Positions 10,786-23,000 of a DNA stretch of 64,000 nucleotides are shown in pieces. Origin of the DNA: Antedon mediterranea (lineage: Eukaryota; Echinodermata; Crinoidea; Comatulida; Antedonidae). Location: assembly GCF_964355755.1 (NCBI RefSeq), contig NC_092673.1, forward strand, positions 18,793,001 through 18,857,000. The letters are read 5' to 3'. Each line of letters begins with the position of its first letter. The first letter of the stretch is position 1. Under the pieces are notes generated by a model. That model saw only the letters and a list, made by a program, of their open reading frames with translations. It was not told the DNA's origin and searched no databases. The position numbers and the translations under genes were made by a program.

Positions 10786-12240
10786 TTTGGCATATAAAAA
10801 TTTACCTCTATTTATAATTATGTACTGTATTACTATTACTTAATATATTATATAGAGAATATACGTCTATGTCTTTTATTAAGCAAACATTTACGTAAAA
10901 GAGAACAATTTATTTAAAAACAATAATTTTTACAATATAGCCCGTAAAGCCAGCGTATCCATTTTTATACTTATGCATACTGTGGCAGATTATATCATTA
11001 TCCGTGTCGTTAACAACATACTATTCGATCATCTTATTTTTATTTCTATTTTATTTATATCCGTAATGTAGGGTAATATTAAGTTTATAATGATTATTGT
11101 TGAGGCAAATCACGTGTATATTTTATTTCTAATGTTTAAAATAGTTTTTTTGTAAAATGATCATTAGGCCCTGTATGCGAGTTACTGAAATAAACCCCCG
11201 AATAAGCCATATTGGAGAGGCTCCTTCTATGATCGTGCAGCTGTTTCCCGTAACAATACGTTATTTTGCTGACGGGGTTTCTCCTTTTTGAAAAACACGC
11301 ACTTGTTAGTGTATAAAATCATGGACAAAACACGTACGATCGTTGTCCATGGCCAGGTAAAGATGACGTCTATTACTAAATAACCATACGTTTGAAACGT
11401 CTATAGGAGGCCTCCTGCACCTGTTTTTGTGAAATCATGAGATCATGTTCCGAATATGAGCACTCATGTTTCTATAATTTGACAGTAGGATTTATATATA
11501 ATTTACGTATATACGTCGGCGATACTATAGATTTTAATTTGAAAAATCTTTTATTTCTTCATTTATAATAATCATTTAATGTAAATAATTAAGTAAGTGC
11601 AACTTAGTGTCTCACATTCATACGCCGTTCGTAAATCTAATTGTTTAAATATCAGTACAGATTACCTCTTTGAGAATCGTGTCCACCTTATTACCCATAC
11701 ATATATTCTCACATCTATCATTAATTGTACATCATAGTTCTACTGTAGGGCCGGTAGATTGATTTATAACGGCATAGTATCTATTTTATTATTATCCCAA
11801 ACCATGCTCACTTCAAAGTGGCGGATATCGAATGCAAAAATCATCATCCATGCATCATCTTCCTTTATTGCATAAACCTCCTAAGCTGGTATAGAACGAG
11901 TTTCGTAATTAACTGTGATTAAAAAATATGCAATAGGCGCGTCTAACTATTTATTATTTTCAAACCTTTAAACAGTGGCATGCCAATCTTTTCAAAAACT
12001 TGCACAACATTCAATAAAACAAAAACAAAACATTTTTAAAACGATTTTCTAAAAGAACACATTACACTTCATTAAAACCTGTAAGATAAAATGAAAACAC
12101 AAATTATTTATAAATAATGAGATAAATATTTATATTTACTGTACTTAAAAAATAACGTCAAATAGTAGGCCTATTATTAGAAATTCTAATATTCAAAATT
12201 AACTGAAAACATAATGAACGTTTTCATTAAAAATGTATCT
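10786..12240. other. AT-rich interior of the 9990-12702 element
   Basis: No reading frame, RNA or repeat can be supported. A short palindromic patch (about 11330-11355, ACGTACGATCGTTGTCCATGG) is the only structure noticed. Confidence 0.4.
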
Positions 12241-12764
12241 AATGCGCCATATACAAATTAGCGCGACCAAAATAAAACGCGACCGATATCAAACGTAACT
12301 AATGTGATAAAAAGCGTATCTAGCGGCGCTCCATACAAAATACCGGATGTTGACTTTATCGCGACTGATTTCAAATGTGACCGATTTCATCTGACAACTT
12401 TAGGGGTATCACAAATAATATTTTGTTAGCCAGCTTTAGATATAAAATAAATCGAATAGTAAAATATATCGATATTGATTGATATCACTACTACTAATTT
12501 ATTATGTGAAAAATTTAGAAAAAAAGCATTTATTAAAACAATAATTAAAAGTTAATTAATGAATTTATTAATTAGTAGGCCTATACATGTAGAATACGTG
12601 CGTATGCATTAAATTTTAATTACTCACAATACAAGCATCGGTGGCGCGCCATACAATTCGGCTTTTTAATCCGGCGGCCGAGATTGTCGGCGGCCGAGAT
12701 GGATCTAACCCCTTGTTAGTAGGCTGCCTAGGTAGCCTAGGGCCTAGACCTCTACTACTACGGG

Positions 12765-13216
12765 GACGATTGGGCCCACATTTTGCGGTCCCGATCGTCT
12801 TCAGCGTTGGGCCCGATCGTCATACCAGTTGGGCCCGATCGTCCAGTGTTTTCAGAACCACGTTGGGCCCGATCGTCTTACCAACTGGTCCCGATCGTCT
12901 TGGCGTTGGGCCCGATAGTCTTTTGTGTTATATAAAATAATGTGCCACATTTCATCATTTTTTTCATTCCTAGTGCTAGTGTCAACATGCCTTTCTTGGG
13001 TAATTAAGATTTTAATTAAAAAGGTTAATTAGATTTTTTCTGATTTTATCATAATTTTCCGATAATTAACACTACTGGTTTTAAGAATTTCTTACCAATA
13101 CTCTCGATTTATGAATAAATGTGATTGATTTTGATTGTTTAATGTTATTATTGTGTTGTTTGTATTCGCGTATTTATTTTTGTTTATTTTCCGAGAATGT
13201 TTTGGGCCCGATCGTC
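12765..13216. mobile_element. possible short element with TTGGGCCCGATCGTC subterminal repeats
   Basis: GACGATTGGGCCCA at 12765 is the approximate inverse of TGGGCCCGATCGTC at 13203-13216. Between them the word TTGGGCCCGATCGTC or a near match recurs about five more times in 12790-12925 at irregular spacing. GGGCCC and CGATCG are palindromes themselves. No target duplication was found. The plus-strand frame at 12641-12940 simply translates this repeat. Confidence 0.4.
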
Positions 13217-13304
13217 TTGTTTGTTAGGTACTACTAGCTAGGCCGAGCCATCTACGTACTACACTACTACTAGGCCTAGGGGCGCTAGTTCCGTTTCGCA
13301 CCTG

Positions 13305-14120
13305 TCTTTTATTTCGACTCCAAATGTGTTAAGGAACTTTATCCTGAATACCACACCTTAGAATTAGACCTCATAAGTACTTTTAGTTTTACGATGGAGA
13401 ATCACAGAAAAAGTAACAAATAAATCCTTTAAATTGATGAATTTAGACGTGTTTCTTGCACGTGGTTTGTGAATTTCAATATTGACGTTTCTATGGAGCG
13501 CCAAAAGAGCAACTATAATAGAGGGCTAAAAAGGCAGTGGAATGCGCATATTTAATGCATCTATTGGTGAAAATTACGTTCAATTTCAATATATTTTGTC
13601 AATGTTAATACAACTAAAATGTTACTGTTGATACTGTACATGGTTTTCGACAAATCGACAAATTCATCATCATAAGATGTACTGTAGGTTATATACATCA
13701 ATGATCTAAATAATATCCGTCTTAGTCCTGGGCATAGACCAATTAGATGCTGATTTAGGGTCGTTTAATATTCTTTGAAAACAGCACATTATCGGCAGTA
13801 ACATGTAAGAACATTTTTATTGACAAAAAAATTGTGAATTAAAACGTGTATTTTCATAAATAGATGCATTAAAAGTAGACGCATTCCACTGAATTTTTAA
13901 CCCTCTATTATAGTTGCTCTTTTGGCGCTCTATAGAGACGAAAAAAATGAAATTCGTGTATGCGAAATTCGCGAACGGTGTGCAAGAAACACGTCTGTAA
14001 AATCATCAATTTAAAGGATTTATTTGTTACTTTTTATGTGATCCTTTTTCATACAAGTACTTATGAGGCCCTAATTCTAAGGTGTGGTATTCAAAATAAG
14101 TTTGGAGTCGAAATAAAAGA
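13305..14120. mobile_element. long-TIR element, 816 bp, arms about 280 bp
   Basis: The left arm starts TCTTTTATTTCGACTCCAAA; the right arm ends TTTGGAGTCGAAATAAAAGA. Mirrored blocks follow through the arms: GAATACCACACCTTAGAATTA, CAAATAAATCCTTTAAATTGAT, AGACGTGTTTCTTGCAC, GAGCGCCAAAAGAGCAACTA and AATGCATCTAT. No target duplication is obvious. The architecture resembles the 6.5-kb element, but the sequence is different apart from general style. The frame at 13960-14166 lies entirely in the right arm and is not a gene. Confidence 0.8.
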
Positions 14121-14404
14121 AGTAATAGTAATAGAAGTATATACAGGCTGTGCGATGTTTAAATAAAAAAGTGTTATAAATAAAATATCAATGTTCTTGT
14201 ATTTTCCATAATAAAAACAGTCACTGCTGTAGGTGGAATGCACATGTGTAGCTTGTCTCTCACACAGCAGAGTTCCTCACACAGCCATGGCTTTGTGCTT
14301 GTTGTTAAATTGCGCCCTCAATGTAAGAAAATGATGATGTCATCGGTCATTTTAAGCGTACGTAAAATCCAGGGAACATAAAACAGAGATTCTACTGTAT
14401 ATTT
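14121..14404. other. no feature recognised
   Basis: Short spacer between the long-TIR element and a retrotransposon tail. A GCGCCCTCAATG word occurs at about 14311, but nothing is annotatable. Confidence 0.45.
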
Positions 14405-14550
14405 AAATTTGATTTCTTTTAATTTAATTTATATTGTTACATGTTTATGTCTCGTCATATTGTATTTTTGTGAGGGTCCCTAATGGTCAGCTTCGGCTGG
14501 ATGGACCACCCCCCTAAAATATTGTTGAAATAAAAATAAATAAATAATAC
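14405..14550 (+). mobile_element. non-LTR retrotransposon 3' tail, copy 1
   Basis: The sequence contains a compact GC-rich hairpin: GGTC...GGACC enclosing CAGC-TTCG-GCTG at about 14476-14507. It is followed by AAAATATTGTTGAAATAAAA and an AATAAATAAATAA end. A near-identical copy lies at 61815-61952. A 3' hairpin followed by short A-rich tandem repeats is typical of LINE 3' ends. No coding region precedes it, so this is a 5'-truncated insertion. Confidence 0.7.
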
Positions 14551-14608
14551 ATTTTATAAAACATTTTTAATAGCAAACTATGGGTACATTCACTTCTACA
14601 GAAAATTA

Positions 14609-15164
14609 TTAAAGATGTATTGTCGCTTGAACACAAAAAAATGAAGGTCAAAATATTCTAAATTTAAATTGGCCATACCAAAGTAATATTAAAGTTATTC
14701 ACTTTAAGTTGAAAATTTGGGCCAGAAACAAAAATTTTACGTAATTAACAGCTAAATTAATTTGATTACATTTCGTCTGGAAAATCGTCGCGAGCGAAAG
14801 TAAACAAAGATTTCAAACCTTGAGTATACATTTGCATGATGCTAATTAGGATTGTTTGCAACTTGTCACGGTTGAGAAGAAGGTGTTTTCACACAGATCA
14901 CGATGAAGTTTTATGATTATGCATACAGAGTAGCCAAATAAGCGCGTTGCATTATGAGATATGTTTTGATCGAAAACTTTGACTGGAAGTCAAAGTTATT
15001 TTTTGAACCAAAAAACGTCTGTATTTCAGTTAAATGATTTTTTTTTCTACTAATTTTTGGTGAAAGTTAATAACTATTATGATACTTCAAAATGACCCAC
15101 TTTTTTCGAAATCTTTTTTTTTTTTTTTTTTTTGGAATTTGACAAAGGGACAATACAACTTTAA
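14609..15164. mobile_element. TTAA-inserted MITE, 548 bp (AGATGTATTGTC ends)
   Basis: The element (14613-15160) begins AGATGTATTGTCGC and ends GGGACAATACAACT, and is flanked by TTAA at 14609-14612 and 15161-15164. The paralogous locus near 62.0 kb has the uninterrupted site AAAATTATTAAATTAGTTCAC, which equals the two flanks joined with one TTAA. That makes the TTAA duplication very secure. TTAA targeting is known for piggyBac and Kolobok superfamilies; I cannot choose between them. The interior holds a long T run (about 15113-15134) and no frame. An inverted relative lies at 62118-62993. Confidence 0.88.
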
Positions 15165-15736
15165 ATTAGTTCACAAAGAAAGACCGAACCACAACAACAA
15201 ACATCTACCCAGCGTTACTCAGCATGGTCTATTCTTTGCTGCGTAATAATCTATGCCTGGTAAATTAAGTAATTTATTTATGATATAAATGTTACATTTG
15301 ATTAATATTTATTTTTTCTACTAGAAACAAGTTAAATAGATATATTATTAAACTATCCTTCGTGAAAACAAGTCAACAACAATCTATCTGCTATGCTATG
15401 CCAGGGCTAGGTAGTGCCATTGTTAACCCACTCACTATAGTTCATCCTCATTATCATTTTGGTAATAGTAGTGTACAATGATTGACAGAGTATTGACATA
15501 TTTCATTTTATTATCACTCTGTGTAAATATAACCTAAATGGTAATAGTACCGAAAGTTATAAACTGCTGTGTGTTCTATTTATTATCTTTGTTTAACATT
15601 AGAATACAATGTTAATATTAAATCTATGGTAAAGATTATCTGATAACAAATTGTATAACAGCAGTGTTATAATGAACTTGTTATCATATAAACTGTCTGA
15701 CAAGAGCAATATGTACAACAAATATATTTAGATTAT
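15165..15736. other. host repeat shared with 62.0-63.1 kb, then unassigned DNA
   Basis: 15165-15260 and 15296-15380 match 61998-62110 and 62998-63080 (TTAGTTCACAAAGAAAGACC; TTTTTTCTACTAGAAA). The remaining part up to 15736 is AT-rich. TAATATTAAATCTATGG followed shortly by TGATAACAAATTGT (about 15614-15655) also appears in the 123-bp repeat at 50.5 kb. Confidence 0.6.
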
Positions 15737-15992
15737 AAAGATAATAAATGTTTGCTAAAGTATTCTGACTGTATATAGACCCTGAACCAGACCATCAGAT
15801 CAAATGTGAGATAACAAATTACCTATCAGAGGTCCCTGTAGCCCATTCAAATAAGACCAATTTTGACAAATATCAGGGCCGTACACAGGATTTTATTTGG
15901 GTGGATGCTGATTAATATATTTTGGACCATTTTCATAATATTGAGTGAAGACGATAAGACCCTATAAATGTGGACCTTTTGCAATTGGGGGT
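15737..15992 (+). repeat. locus duplication, copy A left part (matches 28095-28360)
   Basis: The two segments share CTGACTGTATATAGACCCTG, CCTATCAGAGGTCCCTGTAG and the start of a CAGGG-ended MITE (CAGGGCCGTACACAGG at about 15876). Copy A lacks the AGT of the target site seen in copy B, and its MITE is cut off where the GGGGCGAC element begins. Confidence 0.9.
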
Positions 15993-16582
15993 GTGCGTCA
16001 TCATCGCCCCATCGCAAAGTAGCCCCATCACAAAGTCTCCCCATCGCAAAGTCGCCCACGGTTTTATTTCGGTATGACTATGAAGCGCCGTCGCTGGTAG
16101 TACGCTGTTGTTTTAATCATATCGGTTGCGTTTGATATTGATCGTTACTTTGGTCGCGCTAAATGTCGTATACATTTTAATGTTTATCCTATTATATATG
16201 TAGCAGGTCACTCACTCTCCTGGAATTCATGTGGTTTTCCATACTTAACTAATGTAGACTATAGACCTGGGCTGTAACCACTAAGGTGTCAACTCCTAAT
16301 AATTAATTGCCTTATTCTATGGAATTGGTAATAACTTACTAATGATTACTTGGGTGTGATCTTAATGGATATACCAGCTCTTGGGAGGGGACAAGGAAGG
16401 TCACTGAACTGATAAGTCACCTCACTGGGCTACTCCTTAAATAGTCATGTACATTCTGTAATTAACACTTGTAGATTAACACAATTTGGAAATAACTTGT
16501 ACTGATAGCTACAACTTTAATCACTCTCTGTGTACCTGTATATAGTGTAAATAAAGTACCATTGAGAGAATATAACAACAGT

Positions 16583-17852
16583 CAACTTATACAACGTAAT
16601 TTTGAAAACTACAACCATTTTTCTATATACATACAACGTATATTTCTAGTTTAACAAAAACATTTTTCTCAACTTTCTATTATTTAAAAGTCGAAGATAG
16701 CCAGGTCTCGGGTCCATTCTATTGTCGCCACAGATTGATATCTTCATCAGTACTTCTATGAATGGATGATTAGCTGGGAACACGAACGCTAGTTGATCAT
16801 ACCCAGTACCGTTTTGATCGTACGATTAATCGGGAAACTACCTCACAACATTATACAGGCCTAGGTGCCGACATAGATCTCTAGTGGGAGTTAACCATCA
16901 TAGTCATTCCTCACATTCAAAATCTTTCCTGTAACTAACAACCCATTCCTTTTTCTATACATCCTATACTATTTATTTATATCCTACCTTTATACCTATG
17001 TTATTTTCGCTCTACTACAATGTACGATACACTTATAATCTTACATGTATCACACAGTACACAACTTGACATCGCGCACATTGTATACGCTAGCATTTCA
17101 TTCTAATACGCTCACGCACTTTATCGAACATACTTTTAAACCAAACCAAAACCATACAACGACAAGACATCCATCGATTCAGTTCAAAACCATTTTTAGG
17201 TAAATTTTGAATTATTATTTTCTATCAATTCTACCATTTTCATATAAAGATATTGTGGAACCACGTCAGGTCAAGTTCAATATTGAATATCGAAACGTGG
17301 CAGGCTGAAGGCGCTTGACCTTTGACAAGATCGCCTAAATTTTTAGTTTTTAACTTTACAATACTTAGTGTTGTATATTCTGGTACAGCCGCTCCATGAT
17401 CTCTTTGCTTTTCTTCCTTATATCTTTACTCTTTTTAAAAGTTTTACTAACGATTTTTATTTTATTTTATTATAATAGGCTATTTATATTTTTGCTTTGT
17501 ACACGACAACTAACGATCAAATAACAGTTTTTCACATCGCAACTTATACAACGTAATTTTGAAAACTACAACCATTTTTCTATATACATACAACGTACAT
17601 TTCTAGTTTAACAAAAACATTTTTCTCAACTTTCTATTATTTAAAAGTCGAAGATAGCCAGGTCTCGGGTCCATTCTATTGTCGCCACAGATTGATATCT
17701 TCATCAGTACTTCTATGAATGGATGATTAGGTAGGAACACGAACGCTAGTTGATCATACCCAGTACCGTTTTGATCGTACGATTAATCGGGAAACCACCT
17801 CACGACAGTACCGTTTGATCGTACGATTAATCGGGAAACCACCTCACAACAT
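16583..17852 (+). repeat. 280-bp direct repeats spaced by 957 bp (LTR-like or tandem duplication)
   Basis: 16583-16855 is repeated at 17540-17811 with only a few differences; both begin CAACTTATACAACGTAATTT and end around ATTAATCGGGAAACYACCTC. The second copy gains an extra copy of CAGTACCG(T)TTTGATCGTACG plus flank (17805-17850). Between them lie about 680 bp with no frame. The arrangement could be a miniature LTR element or a Penelope-type pseudo-LTR pair, but I see no TG...CA ends, primer-binding site or coding remnant. A simple duplication is equally likely. Confidence 0.75.
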
Positions 17853-19077
17853 TTATATAAAGAGTGCTACATATACATAATTTGTGGTTTAATTTTTATT
17901 TTACAGGTTTTAATGGAGTGATAGTGAGTGAAATAGTTCCTTGTTTGAAAGTTCTAAAAAGATTATCCCTGATTTATAGTTTCGAAAATGTTAATTTAAT
18001 ATGATTTTAAAATTAGTTACGAATCTTTCTTCAACCTACCCGTGGATACCAGCTCATTTTTTAGGATAATAATAATATATAAAATGTATAAATGTGTAGT
18101 AGGCCTTCGTATAGATTAGTTAAAACAATAACAGCGTTGTAAAGACAATGAGTGTTATAGGCTACTTATTGATCATTTTGCATTTATTGACAAGTTATGT
18201 GTATATTGTTATTTAATTTTATTATGACTTTTCAAAATGAAGAAATAAAAAATACTCAAAAAAAAAAAAGGATTTCATCGCCGATATGATCGTTTTATAC
18301 ATGCAGGTATTTTAGCAAAATTAAAACGCTACATTTTGACCATGGAAAAACCATCGTATATACAGTATCGTGTGCGTGTTTTTTAAAAAGGGGAATCCCC
18401 GACGGTCAGCAGAAAGACGTAGCAGCTGTGGGAAAACAGATACCAGAAGGCGCAGCTTCGATTGGTTTCAGATTGCGAGTCGCCTTTTATTCGACAGTAC
18501 AGTGATCATTTTAAGTGTAGAAATTCTTTTCAACCCTTTTGGTTATAGAACATTCTAATTATCATGCCTAATAAATATCCTCATATCGGGTGTTTATTTA
18601 ATTTTAAATTAAACAAGACAGTGAAGAGGCACGGAATAATACGTACACGGACGTACGACGAATACACACACGCACGCCGTCATCATTTACGACATATAGG
18701 CCTAGTGGTGATATATGATGCAATTTTATAATGGATAATGATGGGATTGCCTTTCCAGGCTTATAATCAATGTTAACTGTAATACTAATAGTAAACTGAA
18801 TGTTTATAAATAAATTGTTTTACGTAATTTGTTGCATATAAAATAAGACACAGATGTAGCCTATGTTCCGTTCACATTTAAATAATTATGTACGGTTAAA
18901 TAACATTATGCCGAATAATACTATAATCTTAAACTATGTTTACAAATTGTCATTTTTTAAGGCACACATCTTTCTCATCATACACCTGTAAAATAAAAAA
19001 AAATCAATTATTAATATAGCCCTAATAATAATAAATATTCATCGACCAAAGTAAAAATAATCTAGATCGTAACTTCA
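17853..19077. other. AT-rich interior of the 3.5-kb element
   Basis: No coding, RNA or repeat feature can be supported. A short frame at 18370-18558 has no recognisable similarity. Confidence 0.4.
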
Positions 19078-19137
19078 TTTTATCGCGACCAAAATTAAAC
19101 ACGACCGATTTCAAACGCGACTGATATCATCGTAAAA

Positions 19138-19320
19138 CTCCGGTGGGGTTTCCCCATCTTCAGATGGTGCGTTGTATAGCGCGACAACGGCGGAGTAATT
19201 ACGGGGGTTTCCCTATGGTGAGCTCAGTGATGCGACCGCGGAGTGATTAGTCGGGGGATTCCTCTCTGATGATGGGGGAGCGTGCCGATCGTGTGACCTG
19301 AGACTACATGGCGGGGCTTT
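19138..19320. repeat. degenerate GC-rich repeat, about 55-60 bp period
   Basis: GGGGTTTCCCCATC, GGGGGTTTCCCTATGG and GGGGGATTCCTCTCTG recur with GCGACAACGGCGGAGTAATTAC / GCGACCGCGGAGTGATTAG between them. It is about three decayed units and stands out from the AT-rich surroundings by its GC content. Confidence 0.5.
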
Positions 19321-19505
19321 CCATTTTATGCCTACACGTTCTGTGTTATTTTGTGTATCATTGTGACATTTTACGCACTTGTAAACTATTTTAACGTGTT
19401 GGGGCGACTTTGCGATGGGGCGACTTTCCGATGAGGCGACTGTGTCGGGGCGACTTTGTTTTGGGGCGACTTTGCATGGGGCGACTTGACTAGCATCCAG
19501 ACCGT

Positions 19506-20099
19506 GATCCATGCAAAGTTTAGAAGAAAATAGAGTGCAAAGGCTTTGCCACTATGGCTATGTTGAAAAAAACCCTTATGACATTTTCTTTAAAGAAATT
19601 TAATTTCTTAATTGTAGAAACAAACCCATTTTGAGTAAGAAATAGAAAAATGTGAAACTAGAGGATAAATTATGTTTTTTAATAATTTTTCTGTATATTA
19701 TAACATACTCAATGTTTGACAATTTCATAGCTAAAACAATTTTTGTCAGAGATTTTTCTTATGAAAAAAAGTAATTGTTCAGTAGGAGTTGATCAGGAAT
19801 TGTGTTTCATTTCGGAATCCTTTTAGCCATGTTTGTTTTTGTACTTGAGAAAAATGTTATGCAGATTGTCAACAAGCTTACATTGAGAAAAACAAGGGGC
19901 CTGATTATTATTAATGACCATTGTGTGTTTGTGTTTACTGTTTGCCTGTTGCCCCTAGATACAGCCAAACAAATCCTATCAAAATCATTATCGTCAGTTT
20001 AATATTAACTTTGTATTTATTTAAACAAAAGATAAAGTAAAAATCATCTAATTGTTTGAAACATGTATAAAGGTTATAGAAACGTTTGGTTATTACTTT
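19506..20099 (+). repeat. locus duplication, copy A right part (matches 28746-29339)
   Basis: Both copies share GCAAAGGCTTTGCCACTATG, ATGCAGATTGTCAACAAGCT and CCCCTAGATACAGCCAAACA, and both lead directly into the 89-bp satellite. Differences are a few substitutions and small indels. Frames at 19802-20002 and 28956-29171 are on opposite strands of equivalent sequence, so neither is a conserved gene. Confidence 0.92.
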
Positions 20100-23000
20100 A
20101 TGATCCATTTATTAATAGACTAAAATGTACTGCTTCAGCAGGGCTGTTAGTCAGGGTATTTGTGTGGGGTATTGTACTACCTTACTTTATGATCCATTTA
20201 TTAATACACTAAAATGCACTGCTTCCTCAGGGCTGTTAGTCAGGGTATTTGTGTGTGGTATTGTACTACCTTACTTTATGATCCATTTATTAATAAGACT
20301 AAAATGCACTGCTTCCCAGGGCTGTTAGTCAGGGTATTTGTGTGTGGTATTGTACTACGTTACTTTATGATCCATAGACTAAAATGCACTGCTTCCCAGG
20401 GCTATTAGTCAGGGTATTTGTGTGGGGTATTGTACTACCTTACTTTATGATCCATTTATTAATAGACTAAATGCACTGCTTCCCCAGGGCTGTTAGTCAG
20501 GGTATTTGTGTGGGGTATTGTACTACCTTACTTTATGATCCATTTATTAATAGACTAAATGCACGGCTTCCCCAGGGCTGTTAGTCAGGGTATTTGTGTG
20601 GGGTATTGTACTACCTTACTTTATGATCCATTTATTAATAGACTATAATGCACTGCTTCCACAGGGCTGTTAGTCAGGGTATTTGTGTGGGGTATTGTAC
20701 TACCTTACTTTATGATCCATTTATTAATAGACTAAATGCACTGCTTCCCCAGGGCTGTTAGTCAGGGTATTTGTGTGGGGTATTGTACTACCTTACTTTA
20801 TGATCCATTTATTAATAGACTAAAATGCACTGCTTCCCCAGGGCTGTTAGTCAGGGTATTTGTGTGGGGTATTGCACTACCTTACTTTATGATCCATTTA
20901 TTAATAGACTAAAATGCACTGCTTCCCCAGGGCTGTTAGTCAGGGTATTTGTGTGGGGTATTGTACTACCTTACTTTATGATCCATTTATTAATAGACTA
21001 AAATGCACTACTTCCCCAGGGCTGTTAGTCAGGGTATTTGTGTGGGGTATTGTACTACCTTACTTTATGATCCATTTATTAATAGACTAAAATGCACTGC
21101 TTCCCCAGGGCTGTTAGTCAGGGTATTTGTGTGGGGTATTGTACTACCTTACTTTATGATCCATTTATTAATAGACTAAAATGCACTGCTTCCCCAGGGC
21201 TGTTAGTCAGGGTATTTGTGTGGGGTATTGTACTACCTTACTTTATGATCCATTTATTAATAGACTAAAATGCACTGCTTCCCCATGGCTGTTAGTCAGG
21301 GTATTTGTGTAGGGTATTGTACTACCTTACTTTATGATCCATTTATTAATAGACTAAAATGCACTGCTTCTCCAGGGCTGTTAGTCAGGGTATTTGTGTG
21401 GGGTATTGTACTACCTTACCTTATGATCCATTTATTAATAGACTAAAATGCACTTCTTCCCCAGGGCTGTTAGTCAGGGTATTTGTGTGGGGTATTGTAC
21501 TACCTTACTTTATGATCCATTTATTAATAGACTAAAATGCACTGCTTCCCCAGGGCTGTTAGTCAGGGTATTTGTGTGGGGTATTGTACTACCTTACTTT
21601 ATGATCCATTTATTAATAGACTAAAATGCACTGCTTCCCCAGGGCTGTTAGTCAGGGTATTTGTGTGGGGTATTGTACTACCTTACTTTATGATCCATAG
21701 ACTAAAATGCACTGCTTCCCCAGGGCTGTTAGTCAGGGTATTTGTGTGGGGTATTGTACTACCTTACTTTATGATCCATTTATTAATAGACTAAAATGCA
21801 TTGCTTCCCCAGGGCTGTTAGTCAGGGTATTTGTGTGGGGTATTGTACTACCTTACTTTATGATCCATTTATTAATAGACTAAAATGCACTGCTTCCCCA
21901 GGGCTGTTAGTCAGGGTATTTGTGTGGGGTATTGTACTATACCTAATACTTTATGATCCATTTATTAATAGACTAAAATGCACTGCTTCCCCAGGGCTGT
22001 TAGTCAGGGTATTTGTGTGGGGTATTGTACTACCTTACTTTATGATCCATTTATTAATAGACTAAAATGCACTGCTTCCCCAGGGCTGTTAGACAGGGTA
22101 TTTGTGTGGGGTATTGTACTACCTTACTTTATGATCCATTTATTAATAGACTAAAATGCACTGCTTCCCCAGGGCTGTTAGTCAGGGTATTTGTGTGGGG
22201 TATTGTACTACCTTACTTTATGATCCATTTATTAATAGACTAAATGCACTGCTTCCCCAGGGCTGTTAGTCAGGGTATTTGTATAGGGTATTGTACTACC
22301 TTACTTTATGATCCATTTATTAATAGACTAAAATGCACTGCTTCCCAGGGCTGTTAGTCAGGGTATTTGTGTGGGGTATTGTACTACCTTACTTTATGAT
22401 CCATTTATTAATAGACTAAAATGCACTGCTTCCACAGGGCTGTTAGTCAGGGTATTTGTGTGGGTATTGTACTACCTTACTTTATGATCCATTTATTAAT
22501 AGACTAAAATGCACTGCTTCCCCAGGGCTGTTAGCCAGGGTATTTGTGTGTGGTATTGTACTACCTTACTTTATGATCCATTTATTAATAGACTAAAATG
22601 CACTGCTTCCCCAGGGCTGTTAGTCAGGGTATTTGTGTGGGGTATTGTACTACCTTACTTTATGATCGATTTATTAATAGACTAAATGCACTGCTTCCCC
22701 AGGGCTGTTAGTCAGGGTGTTTGTGTGGGATATTGTACTACCTTACTTTATGATCCATTTATTAATAGACTAAAAATAAAATGCACTGCTTCCCCAGGGC
22801 TGTTAGTCAGGGTATTTGTGTGGGTGTTGTACTACCTTACTTTATGATCCATTTATTAATAGACTAAAATGCACTGCTTCCCCAGGGCTGTTAGTCAGGG
22901 TATTTGTGTGTGGTATTGTACCACCTTACTTTATGATCCATTTATTAATAGACTAAATGCACTGCTTCCCCAGGGCTGTTAGTCAGGGTATTTGTGTGGG

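Larger units (their letters stand above)
9990..12702. mobile_element. candidate 2.7-kb inverted-repeat element (non-autonomous)
   Basis: The left end (CCATCTCGGCCGCCGG at 9990, then TATTGTATGGAGCGCC) is mirrored at the right end (GGCGCGCCATACAAT at about 12641, then CCGGCGGCCGAGA to GGCGGCCGAGATGG at 12702). A second mirrored pair lies further in: GGTAATCTGTATGGAACGCCG at about 10123 (shared core CTGTATGGAACGCC) against CGGCGCTCCATACAAAATACC at about 12324. I find no convincing target duplication, and the interior has no transposase. The right end carries a small duplication of TCGGCGGCCGAGA. Confidence 0.55.
15993..19505. mobile_element. 3.5-kb element with inverted GGGGCGACTTTGCGAT subterminal repeats
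   Basis: The left edge carries three head-to-tail copies of the CCCCATCGCAAAGT word (about 16005-16056). The right edge carries at least five GGGGCGACTTTG words in the opposite orientation (about 19400-19487). A second mirrored pair lies inside: the 16090-16170 region (GCGTTTGATATTGATCG, TTTGGTCGCGCT) against 19078-19130 (CGCGACCAAAATTAAACACG). The segment interrupts copy A of the duplicated locus; copy B lacks it. Edges are approximate and no target duplication is clear. Minus-strand frames at 15847-16059 and 19213-19512 only translate these repeats. Confidence 0.65.

Noticed and set aside
12641-12940. 99-residue plus-strand frame rich in Gly, Pro and Arg
   Set aside because: It translates the GGGCCCGATCGTC repeat cluster; the repeats explain its composition.
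17255-17310. Possible hammerhead ribozyme around CCACGTC...CGAAACGTGG
   Set aside because: The outer stem and GAAAC are present, but there is no CTGATGA core and only about 24 nt for two stems. It does not fit the fold.
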